DNA of 64,000 nt. Source: Chelativorans sp. (GTDB lineage Bacteria; Pseudomonadota; Alphaproteobacteria; Rhizobiales; Rhizobiaceae). The position numbers and the translations under genes are program-made. The DNA lies in the NCBI RefSeq assembly GCF_031180965.1, contig NZ_JAPSLH010000005.1, positions 1 through 64,000 on the forward strand. Direction: 5' to 3'. Under the pieces are notes generated by a model. The model did no database searches, had not been told where the DNA came from, and saw nothing but the letters and a program-made list of their open reading frames with translations. Shown here piece by piece: positions 1 to 8,768 of this stretch. The first letter of the stretch is position 1, and each line of letters opens with the position of its first letter.

Positions 1-137
1 CGACCGGGTGCCCGACGTCGTCGCCGGCGCCGACCCCCGCCCCCCCCCCCCCGGGGGGCCCCGGGCCGGGGGCGCGCCCCGCCCCCCCGGCGGCGAGGCG
101 CGCCCCCGGGGGGCGTTTTATACACCCCCTCCCGCGC
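1..137. other. low-complexity, probably low-quality sequence end
   Basis: This stretch is dominated by runs of C and G (runs of 7 to 12 identical bases) unlike anything else in the window. The frame of the downstream TPP enzyme stays open through it but gives proline/glycine/arginine-rich sequence with no family resemblance. I read it as a degraded contig end rather than biology. Confidence 0.7.
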
Positions 138-1289
138 TTGGTGGTGGGGCACGCCACGCCGGGCGCGGAGCGCCCGCCGGCAATTGCCCCGACGCGCTAT
201 GGCCCGCCGCGGCCGGAGGCGGTGGCGGCCGCGGCCGACCTTCTTGCAAAGGCGAAATCGCCTCTCGTCATTTCGCAGAGCCCGGAGCTGGGCGATGGCT
301 TCGAGCCGTTCGCCGGTTTCGTCGATCGCTATGCCCTGCCGGTGGTGGAGTTCTGGTCGCCGCGCCAGGCCCTGCCGACGAGCCACCCCATGCATGTCGG
401 CCGGGAGCCCACGGCCTGGGTCAAGGACGCCGACGTGATCCTGGTGCTCAACGCCATGGTGCCCTGGATCGCCGACCATGTGGAGCTAAAGGAAGGCTGC
501 AAGGTCATCGCCGTCGGGCCGGATCCGCAATTCCGCTCCGTGCCGATGCGCAGCTTCGAGCTCGACATCTCGCTCGGCGGCGGTACGAAAGAGGCGATAA
601 CCGCACTCGCCGCCGCCATGGCGGAGCGCGTGCCGGAGAGCGAGCCCTTTGCCGAGCGGCGCGAGCGCGCAGCCCGCGCCAAGGCCGAGCTTGCGGCCGC
701 CGTGGAAAAGCGGGTGGCAATGGGCAGCGGCTCGCCTATGAGCCCCGCCTATGTCAGTCACTGCATCAACCAGATCGTGGACGAGCGCACCTCGATTTTC
801 AACGAGCTCGGCATCGACCCGTCGGTGATGGCCTTCGACTCCCCGCGCAATTTCTTCTCCTCCCCGCTTTCGGGCGGGCTCGGCTGGGGCGTGCCGGCGG
901 CGCTGGGCGCACAGCTTGCCGACCGCCACCGGCAGGTGATCGTGACGGTAGGGGACGGCTCCTATATGTTCGCCAATCCCGTCGCCTGCCATCAGACTGC
1001 GGCGGCCCTGAAGCTCCCGCTCCTCACCATCGTCTTCAACAACGGTATCTGGAACGCGGTGCGCCGCTCGACCCTCTATATGTATCCGGACGGGCGCTCG
1101 GCTGCGGCCAATGTCATGCCGATCACCGCGCTCGACCCGTCGCCGGATTATGCGGCGGTGGCGCGCGCCCATGGCGCCCATGCGGAGCGCGTGGAGAATG
1201 GCGCCGACCTGCCGGCAGCACTCGAACGCGCTCTGAACGCAACGAGAAGCGGTCAGCAGGCGCTCCTGGAGGTCATGGTCTCCTATTGA
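138..1289 (+). CDS. thiamine-pyrophosphate-requiring enzyme, 5'-truncated (acetolactate synthase / benzoylformate decarboxylase superfamily)
   Basis: This is the C-terminal two thirds of a TPP-dependent decarboxylase/ligase-like enzyme. The central domain starts near the first reliable codon (segment AAADLLAKAKSPLVIS). The TPP/Mg-binding motif is present as VGDGSYMFAN followed about 30 residues later by NN (FNNGIWNAV). Full-length relatives have about 550 residues, so the PYR domain carrying the catalytic Glu is missing beyond, or garbled in, the poor sequence at the window start; the TTG at 138 is only the first possible start in the open frame. The stop is 13 bases before a 2-hydroxyacid dehydrogenase gene, suggesting one operon. 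In that context a 2-keto-acid decarboxylase of the benzoylformate type is the likeliest role, but a general acetolactate-synthase-like activity cannot be excluded. Confidence 0.8.
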   Translation: MVVGHATPGAERPPAIAPTRYGPPRPEAVAAAADLLAKAKSPLVISQSPELGDGFEPFAGFVDRYALPVVEFWSPRQALPTSHPMHVGREPTAWVKDADVILVLNAMVPWIADHVELKEGCKVIAVGPDPQFRSVPMRSFELDISLGGGTKEAITALAAAMAERVPESEPFAERRERAARAKAELAAAVEKRVAMGSGSPMSPAYVSHCINQIVDERTSIFNELGIDPSVMAFDSPRNFFSSPLSGGLGWGVPAALGAQLADRHRQVIVTVGDGSYMFANPVACHQTAAALKLPLLTIVFNNGIWNAVRRSTLYMYPDGRSAAANVMPITALDPSPDYAAVARAHGAHAERVENGADLPAALERALNATRSGQQALLEVMVSY

Positions 1290-1302
1290 TGGGCTGGGAA
1301 AG

Positions 1303-2589
1303 ATGCCGGGCGGTGGCGACACTCAGGATCTGAAGCTGGAAGGCAGGCTTGCCTCGCTGCGCCGGCGCTATCCGTCCATTGACGACCTTGAACGGCGCGC
1401 CAGGCGCCGCATCCCGCATTTCGCCTATGAATTCATCCAGGGCGGGGCGGGCGACGAGAGCGGCCTGACCCGCAACCGCGCGGCGCTGAGGGGCATCGAG
1501 GTGGTGCCCCGTTACGGCATGGACGTGTCGAAGGTCGACACCACCGTGGAGCTCTTCGGCAGGCGCTACGCGGCACCCATCGGCATTTCGCCCATCGGCT
1601 TCGACGGGCTGATGTGGCCGGGCGCCACGCAGCGCTTCGCGCGGGCCGCACAGGCCAGCAACATCCCCTATCTGGTCGGCACGCTCGCCACCGCCACGAT
1701 CGAGAAAGTGGCGGAGTGGGCTCCCGACGTCACCTGGTTCCAGCTCTATCCCCTGCCGGCGGATGATCATCGCGTAAGCTTCGACCTTGCCGCGCGGGCC
1801 GAGGCGGCGGGTGCGAAGGTGCTGGTCGCCACGCTCGATGTGCCGGTCCGGGTGAAGCGTCCACGCGACCTGCGCAACGGCTTCGTGATACCTTTCCGCA
1901 TGTCGCCGAAGCACGTGCTCGATGCGCTGCTCGCCGTGCCTTGGTTGTTCGCGCTTGCCAGAGAGGGCATGCCCCGCTTCGCCAACATCGAGCGCTACTC
2001 CGGTTCGGACGGCGACGCCGGGCCACGCTTTGTTCAGCAGCATGTGGGCGGCGGCTTCACTTGGGAGGCGCTGGCGAGGGTCCGCGACAAGTGGCCGCGG
2101 CCGATGCTGGTGAAGGGCGTGATGCATCCGGATGACGCCGAGCGCGCGATGCAGCTCGGCATGGACGGCGTGATCGTGTCGAACCACGGCGGCCGTCAGT
2201 TCGATGCCGCGCCCGCGAGCATCGACGTTCTGCCGCATATCGCCCGTACTGTCGGCAAGCGCGGCACGGTGATGCTCGACAGCGGCGTGACTTCGGGCGT
2301 CGATATGCTGCGGGCGATCGCTTGCGGCGCCCAGGGCACCTTTGCCGGGCGTGCCTTCATGCTGGGGCTTGCGGCCTTGGGCGACCATGGCGCCACGCAT
2401 GTCGCCCGGGCGTTTGTCGAGGAGTTCGGCTCGGCGCTCGGCCAGAGCGGCATCACGGATGTCGCGACCGCGCGGCGGGCGCCGGTGCGGCATCCCACGG
2501 CCTGGACTAAGGCGGATTTCGAGCGTTGGAACGAATGGGTTGGGGACGACCAGACCTCGGGCGCGTTGCGCGCAGCGTCCGCCGCATGA
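1303..2589 (+). CDS. FMN-dependent alpha-hydroxy-acid dehydrogenase (lactate/mandelate dehydrogenase family)
   Basis: A 428-residue member of the FMN-dependent 2-hydroxyacid oxidase/dehydrogenase family, which oxidises L-2-hydroxy acids to 2-keto acids and usually passes electrons to the quinone pool or to oxygen. The family signature with the active-site His and Arg appears as SNHGGRQFD near residue 290, followed by the FMN phosphate-binding segment DSGVTSGVD and GAQGTFAGRA. The N-terminal FAYEFIQGGAGDE segment is also typical. Length matches LldD, MdlB and relatives. The gene lies between a TPP enzyme and an FAD-linked D-hydroxyacid dehydrogenase, so it probably supplies the keto acid to the decarboxylase. 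The exact substrate (lactate, glycolate, mandelate-like) cannot be read from the sequence. Confidence 0.9.
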   Translation: MPGGGDTQDLKLEGRLASLRRRYPSIDDLERRARRRIPHFAYEFIQGGAGDESGLTRNRAALRGIEVVPRYGMDVSKVDTTVELFGRRYAAPIGISPIGFDGLMWPGATQRFARAAQASNIPYLVGTLATATIEKVAEWAPDVTWFQLYPLPADDHRVSFDLAARAEAAGAKVLVATLDVPVRVKRPRDLRNGFVIPFRMSPKHVLDALLAVPWLFALAREGMPRFANIERYSGSDGDAGPRFVQQHVGGGFTWEALARVRDKWPRPMLVKGVMHPDDAERAMQLGMDGVIVSNHGGRQFDAAPASIDVLPHIARTVGKRGTVMLDSGVTSGVDMLRAIACGAQGTFAGRAFMLGLAALGDHGATHVARAFVEEFGSALGQSGITDVATARRAPVRHPTAWTKADFERWNEWVGDDQTSGALRAASAA

Positions 2590-2611
2590 GCTTGCGAGCG
2601 GGAGGGGGAGA

Positions 2612-3994
2612 ATGATCGCCGGTCAAATCGAGCAGGCAATCGCCAGCCTGAAACTCCATTTCGGCGAGCGCCTTTCCACGGCCGTGGCCGTGCGCGAGCA
2701 TCACGGCCACGACATGTCGCGCCAGCCGCTGCGGCTTCCCGACGCCGTCGTCTTCGCCGAAAGCGAGGAGGATGTGGCGCGCGTGGTCGCCGCCTGCTTC
2801 GAGTTCGGCGTGCCGGTCACGCCATTTGCGGCCGGATCCTCTATGGAGGGGCACACGATCCCCCTCAAGGGCGGCATCTCGCTCGACCTCACTCGCATGA
2901 ACCGCATCATCGAAATCCACGAGGAGGATTTCGATGCCGTCGTCGAGGCTGGCGTGACGCGCAAGCAGCTGAACGCCCATCTGCGCGACAAGGGCCTGTT
3001 CTTCCCGATCGATCCCGGCGCCGACGCCTCGCTCGGCGGCATGGCCTCAACCCGGGCGAGCGGCACGACCGCCGTCCGCTACGGCACCATGCGCGAGAAC
3101 GTGCTGGCGCTGCGCGTCGTCACGCCTACGGGCAAGATCGTCACCACCGGGCGGCGGACGAAAAAGTCGTCCACCGGCTACGATCTGACGAAGCTTTTCG
3201 TCGGCGCGGAAGGGACGCTCGGCGTCATCACCGAGGTGACGGTGCGGCTCTATCCCATCCCCGAGACGATCGCTTCCGCCGTCTGCACCTTCGACACGAT
3301 GCGTGAGGCGGTGGAGGCGGTCATCGCCACCATCCAGAGCGGCATTCCCATTGCGCGCATCGAGTTTCTCGACGAGGTGGCGGTGGATGCGGCCAATCTG
3401 CACAGCGGCCTCTCGCTCAAGCGCGCGCCGACGCTCTTCCTGGAATTCCACGGCACCCCGCGGTGGGTGGAGGAGCAAGCGGCCACGATGCGCGCCATCG
3501 CCGATGAGTACGGCGGTTCGGATTTCGCCTGGTCCACCTTGACGGAAGACCGCGAGAGGCTCTGGAAGGCGCGCCACGAGACGATCTATGCCAACCAGAC
3601 GCTCCGGCCCGGCTGCAAGGCCTATACTACCGATGTCTGCGTGCCCATTTCGCGGCTCGCAGATGCCGTACTGGCCGCGCGCGCCGACCTCGACACTTCC
3701 TTCATTACCGGCAAGATCATCGGCCATGTGGGCGACGGCAATTTCCATGTCGGCTATCTGATCAAGCCGGAAATACCGGAGGAACTGGCCGAAGCCGAAA
3801 GGCTCGCCGAGCGGCTCTATCAGCGCACGCTGGACATGGGCGGCACCTTCAGCGGCGAGCATGGCATCGGCATTTCAAAGCTCAAATATCTGCGCCGGGA
3901 GCATGGCGACGCCGTGGACCTCATGAATGCCGTGAAGGCCGCCTTCGACCCCAAGGGCATCATGAACCCCGGCAAGCTTGGGCAGGCGGGGTAG
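2612..3994 (+). CDS. FAD-linked oxidase (GlcD / D-lactate dehydrogenase family)
   Basis: A 460-residue VAO-fold flavoprotein that oxidises D-2-hydroxy acids. The FAD-binding segment is visible as PFAAGSSMEGHT and GADASLGGMASTRASGT. The C-terminal half has the family motifs HVGDGNFHVG and GEHGIG (residues about 370-425) that carry metal- and substrate-binding His and Glu. The open frame extends 90 codons upstream into the preceding gene, but the ATG used here has an excellent ribosome-binding site (GGAGGGGGAGA) and yields the normal family length. With the FMN enzyme immediately upstream, the pair would cover both stereoisomers of a 2-hydroxy acid. The stop is only 8 bases from the end of the convergent acyl-CoA dehydrogenase gene. 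Confidence 0.9.
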   Translation: MIAGQIEQAIASLKLHFGERLSTAVAVREHHGHDMSRQPLRLPDAVVFAESEEDVARVVAACFEFGVPVTPFAAGSSMEGHTIPLKGGISLDLTRMNRIIEIHEEDFDAVVEAGVTRKQLNAHLRDKGLFFPIDPGADASLGGMASTRASGTTAVRYGTMRENVLALRVVTPTGKIVTTGRRTKKSSTGYDLTKLFVGAEGTLGVITEVTVRLYPIPETIASAVCTFDTMREAVEAVIATIQSGIPIARIEFLDEVAVDAANLHSGLSLKRAPTLFLEFHGTPRWVEEQAATMRAIADEYGGSDFAWSTLTEDRERLWKARHETIYANQTLRPGCKAYTTDVCVPISRLADAVLAARADLDTSFITGKIIGHVGDGNFHVGYLIKPEIPEELAEAERLAERLYQRTLDMGGTFSGEHGIGISKLKYLRREHGDAVDLMNAVKAAFDPKGIMNPGKLGQAG

Positions 3995-4002
3995 GGGGAT
4001 TC

Positions 4003-5205
4003 CTACCGAAGCAAGGTCCGCGCAATGATCTCCAGCTGAATCTCATTGCTGCCGCCGAAAATGCTCTGCGAGCGCGAGTTGAAGTAGAGCGCGGAGGCGA
4101 CCTTCCGCTCCTCCTCGATCTCCGGTTCTTCGGGCAGCTCGTGCAGCGGGCGGTGCTCTTCCCAGCGCAGCGCGTCGCGGCCGAGGATAGAGGCGGCAAG
4201 CTCGGCGATCGCCTGGCGGATGCGGCTGCGCAGGATCTTCATGGTGGAGGAAGGCACCGAGCCCGGATTGCCGCCGGCCTGCACCTTGGACATCGCCGTC
4301 AGTTCCAGCATGTCATTGGCGTCGATGTCCGTTGCGATCTCTGCGAATCGGACGGCGAAGACGGGATCGTCGATCATGCGCCGCCCGTCGGGCAGCGGTT
4401 CCGACGCAAGCTTGAGCAGGCGCGAATGGAGCGCGCGGAGCGCGCCGCCCGCAAAGGAGCCGCCGCGCTCGAATTCGAGCAGGTACTTTGCGATCTCCCA
4501 GCCCTGACCTTCCTCGCCCACGCGATCGGCCACGGGAACTCGCACATCGTCGAAGAAGACCTGGTTGAACTCATGCGTGCCGCAGATGGAGCGGATCGGA
4601 CGGATCGAAATGCCGGGGAGCGAAAGGTCGATGAGCAGGAAGGTGATCCCTTCCTGCTTCTTGCCCGTGTCGCTGGTGCGCACCAGCGCGAACATGCGCG
4701 TGGAATGGTGCGCGAGCGTGGACCAGATCTTGCTGCCGTTCACGACATAGTGGTCGCCGTCGCGCATGGCTTTCGTCTTGAGCGAGGCGAGGTCCGAGCC
4801 CGAGCCGGGCTCCGAATAGCCCTGCGCCCAAAGATCCTCGCCCGAAAGGATGCGCGGGAGATAGAAGCGCTTCTGCTCCTCCGTCCCGTAGCGCATGAGG
4901 ACCGGCGCGATCATCTTGATGCTGGCGCCGCGGAAATTGGGCTCGCCGGCGCGCTCGCACTCCTGGTCGAAGATGTAGCGCTGGGCGAGCGTCCAGCCGG
5001 GGCCGCCATGCTCCTTCGGCCAGGCGGGGGCCGCCCAGCCCTTTTTAGCCACCTTGGCCTGCCACTTCCGGCCGACCTCGGGATAGGCGACGAAGCTCGG
5101 ATTGAGCCGCTCGGCGCGTCTGAGATCATGGTCGAGCTCCGCCTCCAGGAAGGCGCGGACCTCGTCCCGGAAGGCGATTTCCTCTTGCGTCAGGAGCAGG
5201 TCCAT
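4003..5205 (-). CDS. acyl-CoA dehydrogenase, probable subunit of a heteromeric enzyme (distal gene)
   Basis: A 400-residue acyl-CoA dehydrogenase-family flavoprotein. Family features include the N-terminal helical region with PAWPKEHGGPGW, the FAD/substrate segment GYSEPGSGSDLASLKT and a C-terminal helix. The ATG at 5205 is preceded by GGAG and starts 16 bases after the partner gene's stop; the longer upstream frame overlaps that partner. The position where ordinary acyl-CoA dehydrogenases have the catalytic Glu (YEGT) reads IFGGSNEIQ, so that Glu is absent. This is typical of two-subunit acyl-CoA dehydrogenases, in which one chain provides the base. It is the last gene of the hydroxycinnamate operon, so a hydrocinnamoyl-CoA (for example dihydroferuloyl-CoA) substrate is plausible. 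Confidence 0.88.
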   Translation of the reverse strand: MDLLLTQEEIAFRDEVRAFLEAELDHDLRRAERLNPSFVAYPEVGRKWQAKVAKKGWAAPAWPKEHGGPGWTLAQRYIFDQECERAGEPNFRGASIKMIAPVLMRYGTEEQKRFYLPRILSGEDLWAQGYSEPGSGSDLASLKTKAMRDGDHYVVNGSKIWSTLAHHSTRMFALVRTSDTGKKQEGITFLLIDLSLPGISIRPIRSICGTHEFNQVFFDDVRVPVADRVGEEGQGWEIAKYLLEFERGGSFAGGALRALHSRLLKLASEPLPDGRRMIDDPVFAVRFAEIATDIDANDMLELTAMSKVQAGGNPGSVPSSTMKILRSRIRQAIAELAASILGRDALRWEEHRPLHELPEEPEIEEERKVASALYFNSRSQSIFGGSNEIQLEIIARTLLR

Positions 5206-5221
5206 CGTCACTCCGTAGCGG

Positions 5222-6385
5222 TCAGTACGCTTCGGGTTCGCGCAGCAGACCGCCTGCAAGCACCGCCGGGTCGCGGACAATCGCGCCATAGCGGGCCAGG
5301 TGCTCGGCCGTGCTGCCGAAACTGTTCTCGAAGGCGTAGAGCCTGCGGAACCACGAGCCGACCGGCATCTCCTCGGAATAGCCCATCGCGCCGTGCAGTT
5401 GGATAGCCTCCTGCGCCACATGCCGTGAGGCACGGCCGACCTTCGCCTTGGCCCCTGAGACGGCGCGGATGCGGATGGTCCGCGGAGCATCCACGCTGAG
5501 CGTGGCGAGAAGCGCGCTCGCCCGCGCCTCCTCACATTTTACCGCCATCTCGGCCATGCGGTGCTGCAGCGCCTGGAAATTGGCCAGCGGCTGCCCGAAC
5601 TGCACGCGCTGTTTCGTATAGGTGATGGTCGCCGCGAGCAGCGCGTCCATGCAACCGACCGCATCGGCCGCGAGCGCCGCCGTCGCCCGGTCATAGGCGG
5701 CCTCGATCTCGGGTAAGACTCCGCCGCGCGCGGAGACCAGATCCTGTTCGTCCACGCGGACACTATCGAGCATGAGGTCGCATGCGCGGCTTCCATCAAC
5801 GAGCCGAACGGTTTTCCGCGCCAGACCTTCCGCGCCGGCTGGCAGCAGGAAGAGGGCGATCTCGTTATCGAGTCGGGCGGTGACTAGGAATGTATCGGAC
5901 GAGGCGCCGCCGAGCACGAGGGCTTTTCGGCCGTAGAGACGATAACCGTTGCCGTCCCGCACCGCCTGCGTAGCGATGCAGCCGAGATCGCTGCCGGTCT
6001 CGCGCTCCATATGGGCGAGTGCCGGCCGCGACATCCCCGCAATCAGCGGTGTCAGCACGCGCTCGCGCTGCTCGGCCGAGCCCACTCGCTCGAGCAATCC
6101 ACCGGCGAGGACAACGGAGGCGAGGAAGGGCTCGGTCACCAGCGCCTTTCCCATCTCCTCCATCAGAAGTGAGATCTCGACTGGGCCGCAGCCGAGCCCG
6201 CCATTTTCCTCCGCGAAGGGAAGGGCGAGCCAGCCCAGCTCCGCAAAGCCGCGCCAGACCTCCTCGTCCATCCCCGCCTCGCTGGCGATAATTTGCCGCC
6301 GGAACTCGAAGCTGGAGACTTCCGAAAGAAAGCGCGCGGCGCTTTCCTTCAGCATGAGCTGCTCCGGCGAATAGTTCAGGTCCAT
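5222..6385 (-). CDS. acyl-CoA dehydrogenase, probable partner subunit
   Basis: A 387-residue acyl-CoA dehydrogenase. It begins MDLNYSPEQLMLKES, contains HMERETGSDLG in the FAD region and ends with the LHGAMGYSEEMPVGSWFRR segment found in family members. The C-terminal motif reads YAFENSFGST instead of the usual YEGTSE, a form seen in the smaller partners of heteromeric acyl-CoA dehydrogenases. The next gene starts 16 bases downstream, so the two chains are probably made together and assemble. The likely reaction in this operon is alpha,beta-desaturation of an aryl-propanoyl-CoA to the cinnamoyl-CoA used by the hydratase-lyases. A role in ordinary fatty-acid beta-oxidation cannot be ruled out. 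Confidence 0.87.
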   Translation of the reverse strand: MDLNYSPEQLMLKESAARFLSEVSSFEFRRQIIASEAGMDEEVWRGFAELGWLALPFAEENGGLGCGPVEISLLMEEMGKALVTEPFLASVVLAGGLLERVGSAEQRERVLTPLIAGMSRPALAHMERETGSDLGCIATQAVRDGNGYRLYGRKALVLGGASSDTFLVTARLDNEIALFLLPAGAEGLARKTVRLVDGSRACDLMLDSVRVDEQDLVSARGGVLPEIEAAYDRATAALAADAVGCMDALLAATITYTKQRVQFGQPLANFQALQHRMAEMAVKCEEARASALLATLSVDAPRTIRIRAVSGAKAKVGRASRHVAQEAIQLHGAMGYSEEMPVGSWFRRLYAFENSFGSTAEHLARYGAIVRDPAVLAGGLLREPEAY

Positions 6386-6414
6386 GGCGGCTATTCGGCT
6401 CGGTTCGCGCGAGA

Positions 6415-7275
6415 TTAGGAATCGCCCTCGCGTTTATAGGTGCCGTGGCCGGGGCGGTAGGTCTTTTCGTCAAGGAACTGCGCCAGGCCCTTCTCGCGGC
6501 CGCGCTCCTTGTCGACAAAGGTTGTCTGGTCCGCCTTGGCCGTAAGATATTCGGCCGCTTCCTCCCAGCGCATCTCGCGGGCGAATTTGTAGGCCATGCG
6601 CGCCTGCCGCAGCACCGTCGGGTTCTTTTCAAGCAGAACGCGGGCGACCTCCACCGTGCGCTCGCGCAGGCGGTCCGCCGGCACCGCCTCGTTCACGAGC
6701 CCGAGCTGCTCGGCGACCTTGCCGTTGAACTTCTCGCCGGTCATCACATAGTAGAGCGCCTTGCGGTCGTTCATCAGCGTCGAGATCGCCTTAGAGACGA
6801 CGCCGCCGGGGATCACGCCCCAGTTGATCTCGGAAAGGCCGAAGACCGCATCTTCCGAAGCGATGGCGAGGTCGCAGCAGATGAGCGGCGTGAAGGCGCC
6901 GCCGAAGCACCAGCCATTCACCATGGCGATGGTCGGCTTGGAATAGTGGATCAGCGTCCGCCATTGCCAGGCGCGGTTGGCGCGGTACGCCCGCATGCGC
7001 TCCACATCCGAGACATTGTCAGTGGCGCGGAAGAAGTCTTTTAGGTCCATGCCGGCGGAAAAGGCCTCGCCCTCGCCGGTGAGCACGACGACGCCGCAGC
7101 GGTCGTCGATCTCCAGCGCGTCGAGCACCCGGTTCATGTCCTCGGCCATGGCGACGCTCATGGCATTGCGCTTGTCCGGCCTGTTGAGCTTCACCCACGC
7201 GATGCCGTCCTCGAACTCGACCCGGACCGTCTCGCCGCCGGGAACGGGGCGGCCCTCCGTGATTGCCGTCGACAT
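6415..7275 (-). CDS. ferB: p-hydroxycinnamoyl-CoA hydratase-lyase (feruloyl-CoA hydratase/lyase), copy 1
   Basis: A 286-residue crotonase-fold enzyme that hydrates feruloyl-CoA or p-coumaroyl-CoA and cleaves it to acetyl-CoA and vanillin or 4-hydroxybenzaldehyde. It resembles the Pseudomonas hydroxycinnamoyl-CoA hydratase-lyase along its whole length. Landmarks are SAGMDLKDFF (residues 73-82), VNGWCFGGAF (119-128) and FGLSEINWG with the catalytic Glu149. By memory-based alignment to the P. fluorescens enzyme, the positions that contact the phenolic ring are Thr129 (Ser there) and Thr245 (Tyr239 there), so ring recognition may differ. It sits between the aldehyde dehydrogenase (11 bases upstream) and the acyl-CoA dehydrogenase pair. 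The symbol follows the Sphingobium ferulate genes by similarity of context. Confidence 0.88.
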   Translation of the reverse strand: MSTAITEGRPVPGGETVRVEFEDGIAWVKLNRPDKRNAMSVAMAEDMNRVLDALEIDDRCGVVVLTGEGEAFSAGMDLKDFFRATDNVSDVERMRAYRANRAWQWRTLIHYSKPTIAMVNGWCFGGAFTPLICCDLAIASEDAVFGLSEINWGVIPGGVVSKAISTLMNDRKALYYVMTGEKFNGKVAEQLGLVNEAVPADRLRERTVEVARVLLEKNPTVLRQARMAYKFAREMRWEEAAEYLTAKADQTTFVDKERGREKGLAQFLDEKTYRPGHGTYKREGDS

Positions 7276-7286
7276 GGGACTCTCCT

Positions 7287-8732
7287 CTAGGATTGGCTGA
7301 TCATCTTGGTGGTAAGATAGGCTTCCATCCCCTCGACCCCGCCTTCGCTGCCGTAGCCGCTCTGCTTGACGCCGCCGAAGGGCGTCTCGGTCATGGAGAT
7401 GGCCGCATTGTTGACGCCGACCATGCCGGCCTCGAGCGCCTCGCTGACGGCGGCGGCCGTGCGGCTGGATGAGGTGAAGGCATAGGAGGCAAGGCCGTAG
7501 GGCAGGCGGTTCGCCTGCTCGATTGCCTCCTCGAAGGAGGAGAAGCGCGCGGTCACCGCAACCGGGCCGAATGGCTCCTCGTTCATGATGATCGCGTCCT
7601 CCGGCACGTTGGCGAGCACCGTGGGCCTATAGAAATAGCCACGATTGAGTGTCCGCTCGCCGCCGGTGCGCAGCTCCGCCCCGCGCTCCACGGCATCTGC
7701 CACCATGCGCTCCATGGTGGCAACTCGCCGTCCGTTGGCAAGCGGCCCCATCTGGCTCAACTCGTCCAGCCCGTCGCCGATGCGGATTTCCGCCGCCGCC
7801 CTTGCAAACCCGTCGACGAAGCGGTCGTGCACACTTTCATGAACGACGAAGCGTGTCGGTGAAATGCAGACCTGGCCCGAATTGCGGTACTTGGCCTGGA
7901 CCATGGTACGGATGGCGGCGTCAATGTCCGCATCCTCGAAGATGAGGACAGGAGCGTGGCCGCCGAGCTCCATCGTCGTGCGCTTCACGCCATGCTTTGC
8001 CGCAAGGCCCGCTAGATGCTGCCCGACGGCGATTGAGCCCGTGAAGGTGATCTTACGGATACCGTCGGCGGCGATGAGATGCTCGGATACGTCCGAAGGG
8101 CGACCATGGACGACATTGAGCACGCCCTTGGGCAGGCCGGCATCGTCGAGCGCGCGGGCGATCTCCAGCACCGTCGACGGCGTCTCCTCCGACGGCTTGA
8201 TGACCATCGTGCAGCCCGAGGCGAGCGCAGCCGAGATTTTCCGCGCCGGGATGATGCCGGGGAAGTTCCAGGGAGTGAAGCCGGCCACCGGGCCAACCGG
8301 CTCCTTCACCACAAGCCAGCGCACGCCCGGAATACGCGAGGGCACCACGCGGCCATAGGCGCGCCGGCCCTCATCCGCCGTCCAGTCGAAGATGTCGGCG
8401 GCGATCAGGAACTCCTGGCGCGCCTCCGCGATCACCTTGCCCTGGTCCATGGTCAGCCGCGGCGCGAGCTGCTCCACGCGCTCGCGCAGCAGATCGGCGG
8501 CCTTGCGCAGGATTTTCGCCCGGTCGTAGGCCGGTGTCGTTCGCCAAGTCTTGAACGCGCGCTCCGCGGCTGCCACCGCGCGGTCCAGATCCTCGGCGGT
8601 GGCGTGGGGGAGGGCGGCGATCGCCTCGCCCGTCGCAGGGTTGATCACGTCCTCGGTGACCCGTCCCTCGGCGCCAATCCACTCGGCATCGATGAAAAGC
8701 TTGATTTCGCCATAGGATGGGCTCTGCGCCAT
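7287..8732 (-). CDS. NAD(P)-dependent aldehyde dehydrogenase (probable vanillin/aromatic aldehyde dehydrogenase)
   Basis: A 481-residue aldehyde dehydrogenase. The catalytic Cys lies in NSGQVCISPTRF and the general-base Glu in MELGGHAPV. The cofactor-binding segment FTGSIAVGQ and the C-terminal PFGGVKQSGYGSEGG are also present. By sequence alone it belongs to the succinate-semialdehyde dehydrogenase-like subgroup. It lies between the acyl-CoA synthetase and the first hydratase-lyase in the same operon, which argues that it oxidises the aldehyde they release (vanillin to vanillate, or 4-hydroxybenzaldehyde to 4-hydroxybenzoate). That substrate is inferred from context, not from a diagnostic residue. 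Confidence 0.87.
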   Translation of the reverse strand: MAQSPSYGEIKLFIDAEWIGAEGRVTEDVINPATGEAIAALPHATAEDLDRAVAAAERAFKTWRTTPAYDRAKILRKAADLLRERVEQLAPRLTMDQGKVIAEARQEFLIAADIFDWTADEGRRAYGRVVPSRIPGVRWLVVKEPVGPVAGFTPWNFPGIIPARKISAALASGCTMVIKPSEETPSTVLEIARALDDAGLPKGVLNVVHGRPSDVSEHLIAADGIRKITFTGSIAVGQHLAGLAAKHGVKRTTMELGGHAPVLIFEDADIDAAIRTMVQAKYRNSGQVCISPTRFVVHESVHDRFVDGFARAAAEIRIGDGLDELSQMGPLANGRRVATMERMVADAVERGAELRTGGERTLNRGYFYRPTVLANVPEDAIIMNEEPFGPVAVTARFSSFEEAIEQANRLPYGLASYAFTSSSRTAAAVSEALEAGMVGVNNAAISMTETPFGGVKQSGYGSEGGVEGMEAYLTTKMISQS

Positions 8733-8768
8733 GACTTTCCTCCCTGAAGACCGCGGGTGCGGCGAATT

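Noticed and set aside
8-1333. Plus-strand open frame of 441 codons at the window start
   Set aside because: It is a frame shadow of the TPP enzyme; only the frame ending at 1289 shows the TPP motif.
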